Shown here one piece after another: positions 27,477 to 37,037 of a stretch of DNA of 64,000 nt. The stretch lies in contig NC_013132.1 of the NCBI RefSeq assembly GCF_000024005.1, forward strand, positions 5,202,001-5,266,000, written 5' to 3'. Source of the DNA: Chitinophaga pinensis DSM 2588 (GTDB lineage: Bacteria > Bacteroidota > Bacteroidia > Chitinophagales > Chitinophagaceae). Under the pieces are notes generated by a model. That model saw nothing but the letters and a program-made list of their open reading frames with translations, made no database searches and was not told where the DNA came from. The position numbers and the translations under genes are program-made. Position 1 is the stretch's first letter. The number at the start of each line of letters is the position of its first letter.

Positions 27477-28670
27477 TTATGCAACTTGCGCTGCCTCTGG
27501 TGCTTTATTTTTTGTTGCGTTTGATGCCGCCTTTGTTTCAAATGTCTTTTTAAGCAATAAAAACCTGGATTCGATAAAACGATAAGATATATAAGCCGTC
27601 AGTATCGTAATACCGGTAGCAGCCGTATAGAGTGTAATGGTAGCACTTAATGGAGATAAGACGCGCAAGGTATTCTTCAGGAATATGATGGTAACAAATA
27701 ACACAATACCGTGATACATATAGATACCATAGGAAAGATTCCCGAGGAAATTAAGCACTTTATTATCTGTATGGAAAATGGTCTTAGGATTTGAAGACGT
27801 GTTAAGGATCAGCCACAGGAAAAGCGAGCAGGTGAAAAGAAACGAATAAAAATGCCCGAATACAGCAGTATAAATCGTTCCTATCCAGGTAGTATCTGCT
27901 GTTAAATACTTATGACAGCTAAGTCGTACAACGATCAGTGCTAAAAACAACACCTGACATCCCAGGCTGAATATTTTTGTTTGCATCATGCGCTCCCGGA
28001 AATTATAAAGTAACCAGGCTCCCAATCCGCCAAGACTCATTGCTTCAAACTTCATGGTATAGATAAACCGCAGCAGCGAGGTGGAAGGATGCGTCGCATA
28101 ATAGGCATAAAAGAGTCCGCGTAATACAATAATCGTCACAAAGATGACAATGACGTTCTTCCTGAAATATTTCACCAGTGGCGCCCAGAAGAAATAAAAT
28201 TGCTCTTCTACGCCTATTGACCACAAAGGCGCAAGAAAGCCCGCTCCCCAGATACTTTCGACAAGATTGGGCAGGAAAAAGACAAAAAGCAAACTGGCCG
28301 TAGCAACCGGAAAATGGGAGGTATATTCTATATGCAGCGCTTTAATGGCGACAGGTATCAGTAAGATACCGATGATCAGGAGTATGTAGTATAAGGGCCA
28401 TATTCTGAGCACGCGCCGCATATAAAAATGCCTGATATTAACTGTACCTGTATTTGCTTCCTCTTCTAACAGCAGGTATGTGATCAGGAAACCGCTTAAT
28501 ACAAAGAAAAACTCTACCGCGATAGAGCCGGAATTAAAAAGTGTGTAGTCTGCAAGGTTGAATAAAGAATACTTTTGTCTGATGGACTCCGCATGTTGCA
28601 TGAGTACCAGAAAGGCTGCAAAAAAGCGCAACCCGTTGAGACCCTTAAAATAAACTTTCGCTTGCTGCAT
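27477..28670 (-). CDS. OafA/Acyltransferase_3-family membrane O-acyltransferase
   Basis: A 397-residue membrane protein with about ten hydrophobic helices. The family motifs are visible: GLNGLRFFAAFLVLMQHAESI (catalytic-type His near residue 26), NSGSIAVEFFFVLSGFLITYLLL and the RRVLRIWPLYY segment. WSIGVEEQFYFFWAPLV follows. Such proteins acylate polysaccharides, lipids or peptides at the inner membrane. It is a single-gene unit on the minus strand; the substrate cannot be deduced. Confidence 0.92.
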   Translation of the reverse strand: MQQAKVYFKGLNGLRFFAAFLVLMQHAESIRQKYSLFNLADYTLFNSGSIAVEFFFVLSGFLITYLLLEEEANTGTVNIRHFYMRRVLRIWPLYYILLIIGILLIPVAIKALHIEYTSHFPVATASLLFVFFLPNLVESIWGAGFLAPLWSIGVEEQFYFFWAPLVKYFRKNVIVIFVTIIVLRGLFYAYYATHPSTSLLRFIYTMKFEAMSLGGLGAWLLYNFRERMMQTKIFSLGCQVLFLALIVVRLSCHKYLTADTTWIGTIYTAVFGHFYSFLFTCSLFLWLILNTSSNPKTIFHTDNKVLNFLGNLSYGIYMYHGIVLFVTIIFLKNTLRVLSPLSATITLYTAATGITILTAYISYRFIESRFLLLKKTFETKAASNATKNKAPEAAQVA

Positions 28671-28808
28671 ATCTTTTAATTCGGTATTGGATTTTGCCTT
28701 TATTAACTACAATAACATCAATCAGGACATGGATAGTACCCGTATAGGCAGCGCAAATATCGAAAAAAACAGCTAAAATCAGTATTGTTCTGTTAAAATA
28801 AAGGTCTG

Positions 28809-30035
28809 CTAGGTTGCCGGTTTCCTGCCTGCACTAAACACCAGTCCGCCTCCCCCCAGTACCAATACGAGTAGCGCAACAATAAACAAATCCCATCCCC
28901 AACTGGTCAGTACCACGCCCGTGGCGGTACCTATAAATGAAGAACCTGCATAATAAAACAACCAGTACAAAGAGGTTGCCGTACTCTTCCCTTCTTTTGC
29001 CTCCTGCGATATCAGTCTGCTGGCCAGCGTATGCGTAGCAAAGAAACTAAAAGTGAACACCCCCAGTCCGCCGGCGGTGGAGATCAGTTCCGGTATCAGC
29101 ATCGGCAGCAGCCCTGCTCCCATGACAGGAATAAATACCCTGATCAGTCTTGCAGGCGGTATCCTGTCGGATAGTCGTCCGGCGACCATCGTACCTAATA
29201 CGCCTACAGTATACATGAGGAAGATGCCGGCAATCACGTAATGGGGCAGGGAAAACGGCGGACTTTCCAGGCGGAAACCCGTATAGTTATAAATACTTAC
29301 GAAAGCGCCCATCAGCAATGAGGCGGCAAAATAGACCAGTACCATCACCCGTTGCCGGAAAAAGGAGCCCATTTGCTGCCATTTCTGCCCTACATTCACC
29401 GGTAAGGCCACGAAGTGTTTGGAAGCCGGCAGTCTTTTGATAAAGAACAAACCCAGTATCAGACTTGAGGTACCAATACATCCTGCCGCCCAACGCCAAT
29501 CCGCCCAACCGGCTATCAACATTACCACAATCCTTCCTGCCATTCCACCGATCGCATTGCCACTCAGGTATAAACTGATCGCCAGTCCCAGGGATGCACT
29601 GGCTACTTCCTCTGACAAATAAGCCAGGGCAACTGCCGTCACGCCCGACAGTATAGCCCCTTTCAGAAAGTTCACTGCTATCAGCAAATGAAAATTATAA
29701 ATGAAGACAGATACTAAGGTTAATACCGCAGATCCCAGCATTGCAAAGCCCATCAGGTGCTTACGGGGTACTGTATCTGCCTTGAAAGAGAAGATAAACA
29801 AACCTACTGCCATGCCCATTGTCGACGCTGATACCGCCCAGCTGCTCTGTGCCGGTGTCACGCCAAATTCCTTACATAATAGCGGTAATACGGGTTGAAA
29901 AAGATATAACTGGGCAAATACAGAAAGCCCTGAGAGAAAAATACTGTTTTTAATACGCCGGAAGCGGACACTGCCCCTTTCGGCCCGAATTGCTGTAGAT
30001 GTTTGAGTCACTGCCGTTGCTGTTGAGTCGTTCAC
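28809..30035 (-). CDS. Major facilitator superfamily transporter
   Basis: A 408-residue protein with twelve predicted helices. The start is GTG at 30035; no in-frame ATG precedes the first helix. The motif GRLSDRIPPARLI between helices 8 and 9 and the DXXGRK-like loop (KADTVPRKHLMGFAM) between 2 and 3 mark the MFS. The paralogue group YnfM/'inner membrane transport protein' has similar VFAQLYLFQPVLPLLCKEFGVTPAQSSWAVS starts. Substrate unknown; probably a drug or small-molecule exporter. Confidence 0.88.
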   Translation of the reverse strand: MNDSTATAVTQTSTAIRAERGSVRFRRIKNSIFLSGLSVFAQLYLFQPVLPLLCKEFGVTPAQSSWAVSASTMGMAVGLFIFSFKADTVPRKHLMGFAMLGSAVLTLVSVFIYNFHLLIAVNFLKGAILSGVTAVALAYLSEEVASASLGLAISLYLSGNAIGGMAGRIVVMLIAGWADWRWAAGCIGTSSLILGLFFIKRLPASKHFVALPVNVGQKWQQMGSFFRQRVMVLVYFAASLLMGAFVSIYNYTGFRLESPPFSLPHYVIAGIFLMYTVGVLGTMVAGRLSDRIPPARLIRVFIPVMGAGLLPMLIPELISTAGGLGVFTFSFFATHTLASRLISQEAKEGKSTATSLYWLFYYAGSSFIGTATGVVLTSWGWDLFIVALLVLVLGGGGLVFSAGRKPAT

Positions 30036-30055
30036 TGCGCAAAAGTGAGATAAAA

Positions 30056-30160
30056 ATTAGGAATTAGGAATTAGGAATTTAAGTGAGAAGGTGGAAGTAG
30101 GTGGAATTGGGAGGTAATGGGAAGAGAATTAAGAATTAAGAATTAAGAATTAAGAATTTA
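30056..30160. repeat. Heptanucleotide arrays (GAATTAR)n, left arm
   Basis: Two short arrays of a 7-bp unit, GAATTAG near 30056-30079 and GAATTAA near 30125-30160, separated by a G-rich spacer. The complementary unit is found in the opposite orientation at 30263-30329. Confidence 0.85.
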
Positions 30161-30225
30161 AGGTACTAGGTTGTATTGGTTTGAATTGACTGATTTGAAG
30201 AAAGCGTTACAAATTGTCTTAAATA

Positions 30226-30257
30226 GAAAAGCGTTCTTCGTTGGAGGAACGCTTTTC
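30226..30257 (-). terminator. Hairpin terminator downstream of the 30332-32539 gene
   Basis: GAAAAGCGTTC (30226-30236) pairs with GAACGCTTTTC (30247-30257). On the minus strand the stem is followed by a T-containing run. Confidence 0.65.
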
Positions 30258-30262
30258 CATAT

Positions 30263-30329
30263 AATTCCTAATTCTTAATTCCTAATTCTTAATTCCTAAT
30301 TCCTAATTCCTAATTCTTAATTCCTAATT
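30263..30329. repeat. Heptanucleotide array (YTAATTC)n, right arm
   Basis: About nine to ten copies of a 7-bp unit alternating TAATTCC and TAATTCT, ending 2 bp from the stop codon of the 30332 gene. It is the inverted counterpart of the arrays at 30056-30160. Confidence 0.85.
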
Positions 30330-30331
30330 GT

Positions 30332-32539
30332 TTATGGTAGTATTGCAAAACCCAGGTATTTTTCCGCATAATGACTGGTCAGGTTGTAGATATAAGAGCC
30401 GTCCAGGAAGACGATCTTATAACCCAGCAAGGACCTGTCTGTTGCACTCAGGCGGATGGTATATCCGCAGGACTGCAAATACTGCGTGTTAATGGTAAAG
30501 GAAGTGCCATTGTCGCCATTATCCGCCAGACTAACCACCGTTCTGGAAGCCGGCGCAATAAAGGTACTCAGTGGCGTACCCAATGGTACGATGTGCGCCG
30601 CAGGCTGCAGACTGAAACTCCATCCGCTGAAGTATTTGTCCAGCACCTTTAGCTGACCACTGATGATATCGCCTTTCTTGTAGAACTTACAATCGCCTCC
30701 CGCAATGATCACATCCAGTGTACTGCCAGGATCGAGCGTAGAAGAAGGCGCGCCGTTGACAGTATAACCGGTAGTATCCAGATAGATAAATACTTCGGAG
30801 GAGTAACTGATATTCACCGGATTAAACAGTGGATCTTTGGTAAACAATACTCTCAGTTTATGCAACCCGTTGCGGCTACCGCTGTCCCAGAATGCCAGCA
30901 GGGAAAGCTTTTCTGCCTTCGCAGGCACGGCAGGAAGGTAGGTCAGCCAGCCTCCTGTTGCAGAAGGATCCTGGTCATGCAGCGTTTGTACACTGCCTTC
31001 GATGATCTGGAATTTCTGTTTATCCATCACATCCTGCCAGGTTCCGCTGCTGGTATCGAGGAACTGTACTTTATAGAAAGTGGTACCGGACGCGCCACTG
31101 TTGGTCAGCATACCACTCAGTTTGATTAATCCGCCAAAAGGATAAGCTGCATTCGGGAAACTCGCGCCTGAATAAGCAAGCCCCCTGGTGGTAATTGCTA
31201 CCTGGTCAATGTTGCTGATAGCAACACCATTCACATCGAAAAGATTAATACCCAGTTTGCCACCATCCAGCTGGCCTGGTCTTACCTGTACCCGTACATC
31301 GATACGGTTACCATAGTAATTCAAGGCATTCGGATCAGTCGTAGAAGGTAAGGTCTGCCATGACATCACCGCACGTATCCTGATGATATTCGGTGTTTCG
31401 CAGCTTCTCAGACGTTTAGTCAGATCGACCGGCAGGGCTACATTGTAATACAGACCATCTTTCGGAATGTTACTGATATCATGTACGACTACGCTGGCTG
31501 TACCCAGGTATTCATCGAAAGTGCCATCGTTGTTCCAATCCGCCCAGAAAGCAACATGCTCTTTAGAACCTGCGGTACACATATTACCACTGAAACCACT
31601 GGATTTCTTCACTTTAATGACCGCACCCAGTGTATCGGTATTGGTATTCAGACCCACACAGGTCATTTCTTCATAATTAACATTGGCTTTGTTGTTATCA
31701 AATATGGGACTCAGGATAAGCTTTGTCAGATCTGCTATCTTGATCCCCAGTTTACTGGCGGCCTCCAGGTCATAGGCGGCTTCCGGGGCCTGGAATTTGG
31801 CTACTTCCGGTATATTCGGCATAATACTGCTGAAGAAGGTACGGTGATCTTCCACGCCGGCGGACTTGTACGCCCTGTAGTACTGTTCAATCGGCGGAAG
31901 CGGTTTATCGATCACAGGCACCTTAAACTGTTCGTCGATATGTGGCAGGATATCCAGTTTTTCCTGGATGCCCAATTCCTTGATAAGATCCGCCCAGATG
32001 ATGATCCGTTTTCTTTTCAGCTGAATGTCCGCGTTTACGACATTGCCGAAATGAGGAATGTCATTCGGGTTTGGAGAAGGAACCGTATTCCAGGACAGGA
32101 CAGCCCTTACAGTAGGTATAATGGCCGTTTCACAATTGGTGAAACGGCGGTGCGCCTCATCGTTCAGGAACAGGTACACCATGTAATGCAGCGGATGTTT
32201 TGTTTGTGGTGCAGGATCCGGGATATCCGCTACTTTAAAGCTGGTAACGCCCGCATCCTGGAAACCGGCACCATCATGATAATCTACAAAGAAGCGTACA
32301 AACTCGTGAGAGCCGGCACTACATAATCCTCCACTGTAGCCGAAAGCCTGCTTAACGCTGACTACCGCTTCCAGACGGGATACATCGGGGTTAAAGCCTA
32401 CGCAAAGCAGCTGTTCCCAGTAAGTAATGCTGGCCGTCTGCTGGGGTAGGAATTTGGATAACAATAATAATTTACGGTTTTCCAGATACAGTTTAACCTG
32501 TTCTTCAGGCAGGTTGTCTGTCAGAATTGCTTTCTCCAT
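30332..32539 (-). CDS. Large uncharacterised protein with an internal domain duplication
   Basis: A 735-residue protein without a signal peptide. Two homologous domains of about 130-150 residues lie near residues 40-185 and 285-430. The first reads YWEQLLCVGFNPDVSRLEAV...GYSGGLCSAGSHEFVRFFVDY, the second NYEEMTCVGLNTNTDTLGAV...GFSGNMCTAGSKEHVAFWADW; both end in a CET..I...RAV.SW.T.PS segment. The C-terminal 300 residues look like beta-sandwich domains (FWDSGSRNGLHKLRVLF). I do not recognise the family. The first domain pair has a conserved C....AGS..., suggesting a shared fold. The gene is single, with AT-rich repeats at its 3' end. Confidence 0.7.
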   Translation of the reverse strand: MEKAILTDNLPEEQVKLYLENRKLLLLSKFLPQQTASITYWEQLLCVGFNPDVSRLEAVVSVKQAFGYSGGLCSAGSHEFVRFFVDYHDGAGFQDAGVTSFKVADIPDPAPQTKHPLHYMVYLFLNDEAHRRFTNCETAIIPTVRAVLSWNTVPSPNPNDIPHFGNVVNADIQLKRKRIIIWADLIKELGIQEKLDILPHIDEQFKVPVIDKPLPPIEQYYRAYKSAGVEDHRTFFSSIMPNIPEVAKFQAPEAAYDLEAASKLGIKIADLTKLILSPIFDNNKANVNYEEMTCVGLNTNTDTLGAVIKVKKSSGFSGNMCTAGSKEHVAFWADWNNDGTFDEYLGTASVVVHDISNIPKDGLYYNVALPVDLTKRLRSCETPNIIRIRAVMSWQTLPSTTDPNALNYYGNRIDVRVQVRPGQLDGGKLGINLFDVNGVAISNIDQVAITTRGLAYSGASFPNAAYPFGGLIKLSGMLTNSGASGTTFYKVQFLDTSSGTWQDVMDKQKFQIIEGSVQTLHDQDPSATGGWLTYLPAVPAKAEKLSLLAFWDSGSRNGLHKLRVLFTKDPLFNPVNISYSSEVFIYLDTTGYTVNGAPSSTLDPGSTLDVIIAGGDCKFYKKGDIISGQLKVLDKYFSGWSFSLQPAAHIVPLGTPLSTFIAPASRTVVSLADNGDNGTSFTINTQYLQSCGYTIRLSATDRSLLGYKIVFLDGSYIYNLTSHYAEKYLGFAILP

Positions 32540-32897
32540 GTTGTTTGATTTTTGAGGTTAAAAACGGAAACGGAATACGTGATAGAACAGTGCGAGGCGC
32601 ACGGCGTATCACATGACAATGGAAATCTTACTTTTGGGGGGCTGGCGTTTTTGGGGTAATGCTGATGTTGTGATGAAAACTTGTGTGCTGATAACGTTAT
32701 TGGAGTTCTCTTGTCCCGCCGATACAAAGGTCTTTTAATAGCCATTTTCTGACAAGCGTATTAATACCTGGTTTATGTGTAGTAAATACGGGAATCTTAT
32801 TCTCTTCCCGTCAGGCAACAATAGGACAGTACAGGACAGTTTAAGATGAACATTCTCTATATTCAACCTCTTAAATACTAACCACAATTTCCGCGTC
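32540..32897. other. 358-bp divergent intergenic region
   Basis: Between the minus-strand 735-residue gene and the rhamnosidase. I see no convincing gene. The last 60 bases before 32898 are AT-rich and likely hold the rhamnosidase promoter. Confidence 0.6.
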
Positions 32898-35627
32898 ATG
32901 TACAAAACAGGTCTTTTATGCTTCCTGCTCGGATTGTCCGTTGCGGATACTGCCGCACAGACAAAGGTAGATTCACTACTCTGTGAGAATCGCCATAATC
33001 CGGAGGGAGTCGATGTAACCCATCCTCTTTTCAGCTGGCAATTATCCGGCAGCAGGCGAAATATCCGGCAGTCTGCTTACGAACTCAGGGCAGGCACTTC
33101 CCCCAAACAATTAAACCAGGGCAAAGAACTGGTCTGGCAAAGTGGTAAAATCACCTCTGATCAGTCCATACACGTCCCTTACCAGGGCGATGCGCTCTCC
33201 TCCGGTAAGAAGTACTACTGGCAGGTAAGGGTCTGGGATGAAAGTGGTCGTGCTTCTGACTGGAGCCCGGTAGCACAGTGGCAGATGGCCCTTTTACAGT
33301 CGTCCGACTGGAAAGCAAGCTGGATAGAGCCCGGTGTTAAACTGGACAGTCTGACAAGGCCCAGTCCCCTGTTCCGCAAAACCTTCAATGCGGGGAAAAA
33401 GATACAGTCCGCCACTGCCTATGTCACGGCCCGTGGTCTTTATGAAGCCTGTATCAACGGCAAACGTGTCGGGGATGCTTTTCTGACACCTGGCTGGACC
33501 ACTTACCGCAAAAGATTACAGTATCAGCAATATGATGTGACCGATCTGTTACGCCAGGGCGATAATGCCATCGGTGTTACGCTGGGGGTTGGCTGGTACA
33601 GCGGTTATCTCGCCTGGGGAGATAGCAGGAACCACTTCGGCTCACGCATCGGCTTACTTTTTCAACTGAATATCCAATATACGGATGGTACGGAGGAAGT
33701 AATCACTTCCGATAACAGCTGGAAGTCATCTACCGGCAGCATCCTTTATTCCGAGATCTATCATGGAGAGACGATCGATGCCCGCAAAGAAAAGCAGGGC
33801 TGGTGCAATCCTGATTATAATGACAAAAACTGGGCAGGGGTACAGTTAAGTCCTGATACGACTAAAAGTACCCTGATATCCACGATCAACGAGCCTATCA
33901 GGAAACACGAACAAATTAAACCACTTAAAATACTCACTACGCCGGCAGGTGAAAAGGTGATCGATTTTGGTCAGAACCTCGTGGGATGGGTACAGGTACG
34001 CGTCAATGGACGTGCAGGAGACAGTATCGTACTGCAACATGCGGAAGTACTGGACAAAGCGGGTAATTTCTATACAGAGAACCTGCGTCTGGCCAAACAG
34101 AAAAATACTTACATTTTTAAAGGGAATGGCATAGAACAGTTTGAGCCGCATTTCACTTTCCAGGGTTTTCGTTTTGTGAAAATAACAGGTTATAAAGGCG
34201 TTATCAAGCCGGAGGACTTTACCGCTATCGTGCTTTATTCTGACATGCCTGCAACAGGTTCTTTCAGCTGTTCTAATGCATTGATCAACCAGTTACAGCA
34301 TAATATCCAATGGGGACAACAGGGCAACTTCCTGGATGTACCGACAGATTGTCCGCAACGTGATGAACGACTGGGCTGGACCGGCGATGCGCAGGCATTC
34401 TCCAGAACGGCTGCCTTTAACCGTCAGGTCAATAACTTCTTTGCCAAATGGCTGAAAGACGTCGCAGCAGATCAGCGGGCAGATGGCAGCGTACCTTTTG
34501 TTGTACCAAACGTCCTCGGAAATGATGCTATGGGTTCTGCCGGCTGGGCGGATGTAGCTACCATCGTACCCTGGAATATGTACCTGGCTTACGATGATAA
34601 ACGCCTCCTGGAACAACAGTACCCCAGTATGAAATCATGGGTGGAGTACATCCATAAGAACAGTCCGAAGGACTTATGGAATACCGGTTTCCATTTCGGC
34701 GACTGGCTCTTCTACCGTCCCGATGATGATAATGACGGCAGGGCCGCTATTACCGATAAATACCTGATCGCGCAGTGTTTCTATGCACATTCCACACAAT
34801 TGTTGATCAATGCGGCCAAAGTACTAGGTAAACAGGCTGACGTAGATACCTATACGGCGCTTTTACAGCGGATCAAAACAGCTTTTGGTAAAGAATATCT
34901 GACGCCTAACGGTCGACTGGTATCCAGTTCGCAAACCGCCTACGTACTGGCCCTGAACTTCGATATGTTGCCGGAAAACCTGCGTGCACAGGCAGCCGGC
35001 CGTCTGGCAGAAAATATCAAAAGTTATAATACACACTTAACTACCGGTTTCCTTGGTACACCCTACCTGTGTCATGTGCTGAGCCGTTTTGGTTATACGG
35101 ATCTGGCTTATTCCCTGTTATTGCAGGAAAGCTATCCTTCCTGGTTGTACCCCGTAAAAATGGGTGCTACTACGATCTGGGAAAGATGGAATGGAGAAAA
35201 GCCCGATCATACCTTTGAAACACCGGGTATGAATTCCTTCAATCACTATGCATACGGCGCTATCGGTGACTGGATGTACAGAGTGATCGCAGGTATAGAT
35301 ACGAAAGAAGAGATGCCTGGTTACAAGCATATCACCATTGCGCCACATCCCGGAGGTACGCTGACCCAGGTTTCCGCTAATCTGCTGACTTATTACGGAA
35401 TGATCAGTTCTTCCTGGAAGCTCGAAAACGGACAATTATCACTGGATGTGGAGATTCCGGCAAACACAAAAGCGACGGTATATATACCGGTGAAAGAAGG
35501 GAATAAAGTACTGGAAGGCGGACAGCCTGTTGCCAGTCAGAAAGATATTAAAGTGGCCGGTACAGATAAAGGTGTGACGACACTGGAAGTCGGTTCCGGA
35601 CAATATCATTTTGTAGTAGGAAGTTGA
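32898..35627 (+). CDS. Secreted alpha-L-rhamnosidase, GH78 family
   Basis: A 909-residue protein with a signal peptide (to about TAAQ, residue 21). N-terminal Fn3-like domain (NPEGVDVTHPLFSWQLSG), then carbohydrate-binding and beta-sandwich domains (ARGLYEACINGKRVGDAFLTPGWTTYRKRLQYQQYDVTD is the usual GH78 signature). The (alpha/alpha)6 barrel shows the catalytic-acid region DCPQRDERLGWTGDAQ (about residues 482-497) and a second Glu in GATTIWERWNG (about residue 760). Hydrolyses terminal alpha-L-rhamnose from plant glycans or flavonoids outside the cytoplasm. It is not next to the SusCD locus, and a terminator follows at 35651. Confidence 0.94.
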   Translation: MYKTGLLCFLLGLSVADTAAQTKVDSLLCENRHNPEGVDVTHPLFSWQLSGSRRNIRQSAYELRAGTSPKQLNQGKELVWQSGKITSDQSIHVPYQGDALSSGKKYYWQVRVWDESGRASDWSPVAQWQMALLQSSDWKASWIEPGVKLDSLTRPSPLFRKTFNAGKKIQSATAYVTARGLYEACINGKRVGDAFLTPGWTTYRKRLQYQQYDVTDLLRQGDNAIGVTLGVGWYSGYLAWGDSRNHFGSRIGLLFQLNIQYTDGTEEVITSDNSWKSSTGSILYSEIYHGETIDARKEKQGWCNPDYNDKNWAGVQLSPDTTKSTLISTINEPIRKHEQIKPLKILTTPAGEKVIDFGQNLVGWVQVRVNGRAGDSIVLQHAEVLDKAGNFYTENLRLAKQKNTYIFKGNGIEQFEPHFTFQGFRFVKITGYKGVIKPEDFTAIVLYSDMPATGSFSCSNALINQLQHNIQWGQQGNFLDVPTDCPQRDERLGWTGDAQAFSRTAAFNRQVNNFFAKWLKDVAADQRADGSVPFVVPNVLGNDAMGSAGWADVATIVPWNMYLAYDDKRLLEQQYPSMKSWVEYIHKNSPKDLWNTGFHFGDWLFYRPDDDNDGRAAITDKYLIAQCFYAHSTQLLINAAKVLGKQADVDTYTALLQRIKTAFGKEYLTPNGRLVSSSQTAYVLALNFDMLPENLRAQAAGRLAENIKSYNTHLTTGFLGTPYLCHVLSRFGYTDLAYSLLLQESYPSWLYPVKMGATTIWERWNGEKPDHTFETPGMNSFNHYAYGAIGDWMYRVIAGIDTKEEMPGYKHITIAPHPGGTLTQVSANLLTYYGMISSSWKLENGQLSLDVEIPANTKATVYIPVKEGNKVLEGGQPVASQKDIKVAGTDKGVTTLEVGSGQYHFVVGS

Positions 35628-35650
35628 GATTGTTATTGCTGCAAATTCAT

Positions 35651-35680
35651 GGGGCTGGATGTGTCATCCGGCCCTTTTTG
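35651..35680 (+). terminator. Terminator after the rhamnosidase gene
   Basis: GGGCTGGATG and CATCCGGCCC form a stem with one mismatch and a 3-nt loop, followed by TTTTTG. Confidence 0.7.
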
Positions 35681-35699
35681 TTATTACCTTAGCGGCATC

Positions 35700-36170
35700 A
35701 TGGATAAGATCACCCTGCAAAGAACTGCCAGTTCACATGCCGACTTCCAGTTACTCATACACGAACTGGATGCTGACCTGCGCCAACGCAACGGAGACAT
35801 TATGGATATTTATGACCAGCATAATAAACTGGAATTACTGGATACTGCCGTAATCATCTATCTGAATGACATACCCGTTTGCTGCGGTTGTTTCAAGTCT
35901 TACGATGAAGAAGCCGTAGAAGTAAAAAGGGTCTTTGTGCGGGAACAGGCAAGAGGAAAAGGCATCAGTAAATTACTGATGCAGGAACTGGAACACTGGG
36001 CTGTCGAACTGGGTTTCAGGAAGACCGTCCTTGAAACCGGTAGTCAACAGCAAGAGGCATTAGGTCTCTACCAGCGGCTCGGTTATAAGCGTATTCCTAG
36101 TTACCCGCCATATACAGACCTGCCGGATAGTGTCTGCTTTGAAAAGGAGCTGACTATTTCCGGGCAATAA
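35700..36170 (+). CDS. GNAT-family N-acetyltransferase
   Basis: 156 residues from the ATG at 35700. The acetyl-CoA binding motif A reads VKRVFVREQARGKGISKLLMQELEHWA (R/Q-x-x-G-x-G/A pattern) and motif B FRKTVLETGSQQQEALGLYQRLGYKRIPSYPPY. An upstream in-frame start at 35649 would overlap the terminator and is rejected. Substrate unknown. The 3' end overlaps the convergent methyltransferase gene by 17 bp. Confidence 0.9.
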   Translation: MDKITLQRTASSHADFQLLIHELDADLRQRNGDIMDIYDQHNKLELLDTAVIIYLNDIPVCCGCFKSYDEEAVEVKRVFVREQARGKGISKLLMQELEHWAVELGFRKTVLETGSQQQEALGLYQRLGYKRIPSYPPYTDLPDSVCFEKELTISGQ

Positions 36171-36780
36171 GCTGGAAGATCTCTGCCGGATTCCCGTTCA
36201 TCGTCTTTACGCTGATAATCTGTTCATCCAGGATGGTAAAGCGCTTTAACAGTGTCTGTATCCATTCCCTGGGATGGTGCCGGAGTGTGGCGCCCTCAGG
36301 TAAGGTGAAAACACCGTAATTGTCTTTATCCCCTTCATACCAGGTATAACGGTCGGTATTAGCCTGCAGGTAGTAATCACTGATATAAATAATTCCTCCC
36401 GGGCGCAGCTTGTCGTATAAGATGTCAATGAGGTGTTGCTGCCCTGCATTCGTAGGTATACAGGTAAGTACAGCGAAGAGTAATACCGCATCTATTGTAG
36501 CTTCCGACAGGGGCAATACATCCACGTTCTCCACATGCTGTAGCGGCAGTTGCTGATCCAATCCCCTTTGAACCAGTTTTTCTGAGGTGTCAAAGCCGGT
36601 AACATTTGTGTAGTCTGCTGCCAGTAATTCAGCTACGATACGGCCATATCCACAGCCATAGTCGAGTATGGCAGCATCCTTACCAATGTGTTGCTGCAAG
36701 AAGGGAAGATCAAGTGGGTGGGTAAATACTTTCTGGTCGGCGACCTTATCCCAGTAGTTTGTCTGATTGTTGATATCCAT
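36154..36780 (-). CDS. Class I SAM-dependent methyltransferase
   Basis: 208 residues from the ATG at 36780; an in-frame TTG two codons earlier is less likely. Motif I is AILDYGCGYGRIVAELL, motif II FDTSEKLVQRG, and post-I DVLPLSEATIDAVLLFAVLTCIPTN, followed by LRPGGIIYISDYYL. This is the Methyltransf_25/11 arrangement for small-molecule methyltransferases. The substrate is not evident. It overlaps the GNAT gene tail to tail by 17 bp. Confidence 0.9.
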   Translation of the reverse strand: MDINNQTNYWDKVADQKVFTHPLDLPFLQQHIGKDAAILDYGCGYGRIVAELLAADYTNVTGFDTSEKLVQRGLDQQLPLQHVENVDVLPLSEATIDAVLLFAVLTCIPTNAGQQHLIDILYDKLRPGGIIYISDYYLQANTDRYTWYEGDKDNYGVFTLPEGATLRHHPREWIQTLLKRFTILDEQIISVKTMNGNPAEIFQLIARK

Positions 36781-37037
36781 GAACAAAGGTAAGCGATAAT
36801 TCCGGAACGCCCGTTTTAATCCGCTTCTCTCCTTTTCAGCTATCCCCCTCCTTTCTCTTATGGATGGCGGCGTATACAGGGCTTGTTTTTGAATACCTGT
36901 TGCCGTTTTTTCTGCGAATACGACGGCAGATCCCTTAGATGTACTTGCCTATTTTACAGGGACTGTTTTTTATTATTTTGTACATCGGCAGCGGATCGCC
37001 AAACAGGCACACAAAGTCTCCTGATAATCAGGCGGAT

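Noticed and set aside
31481..32326. 281-residue plus-strand frame
   Set aside because: Antisense to the 735-residue gene; composition is not protein-like and no start context is seen.
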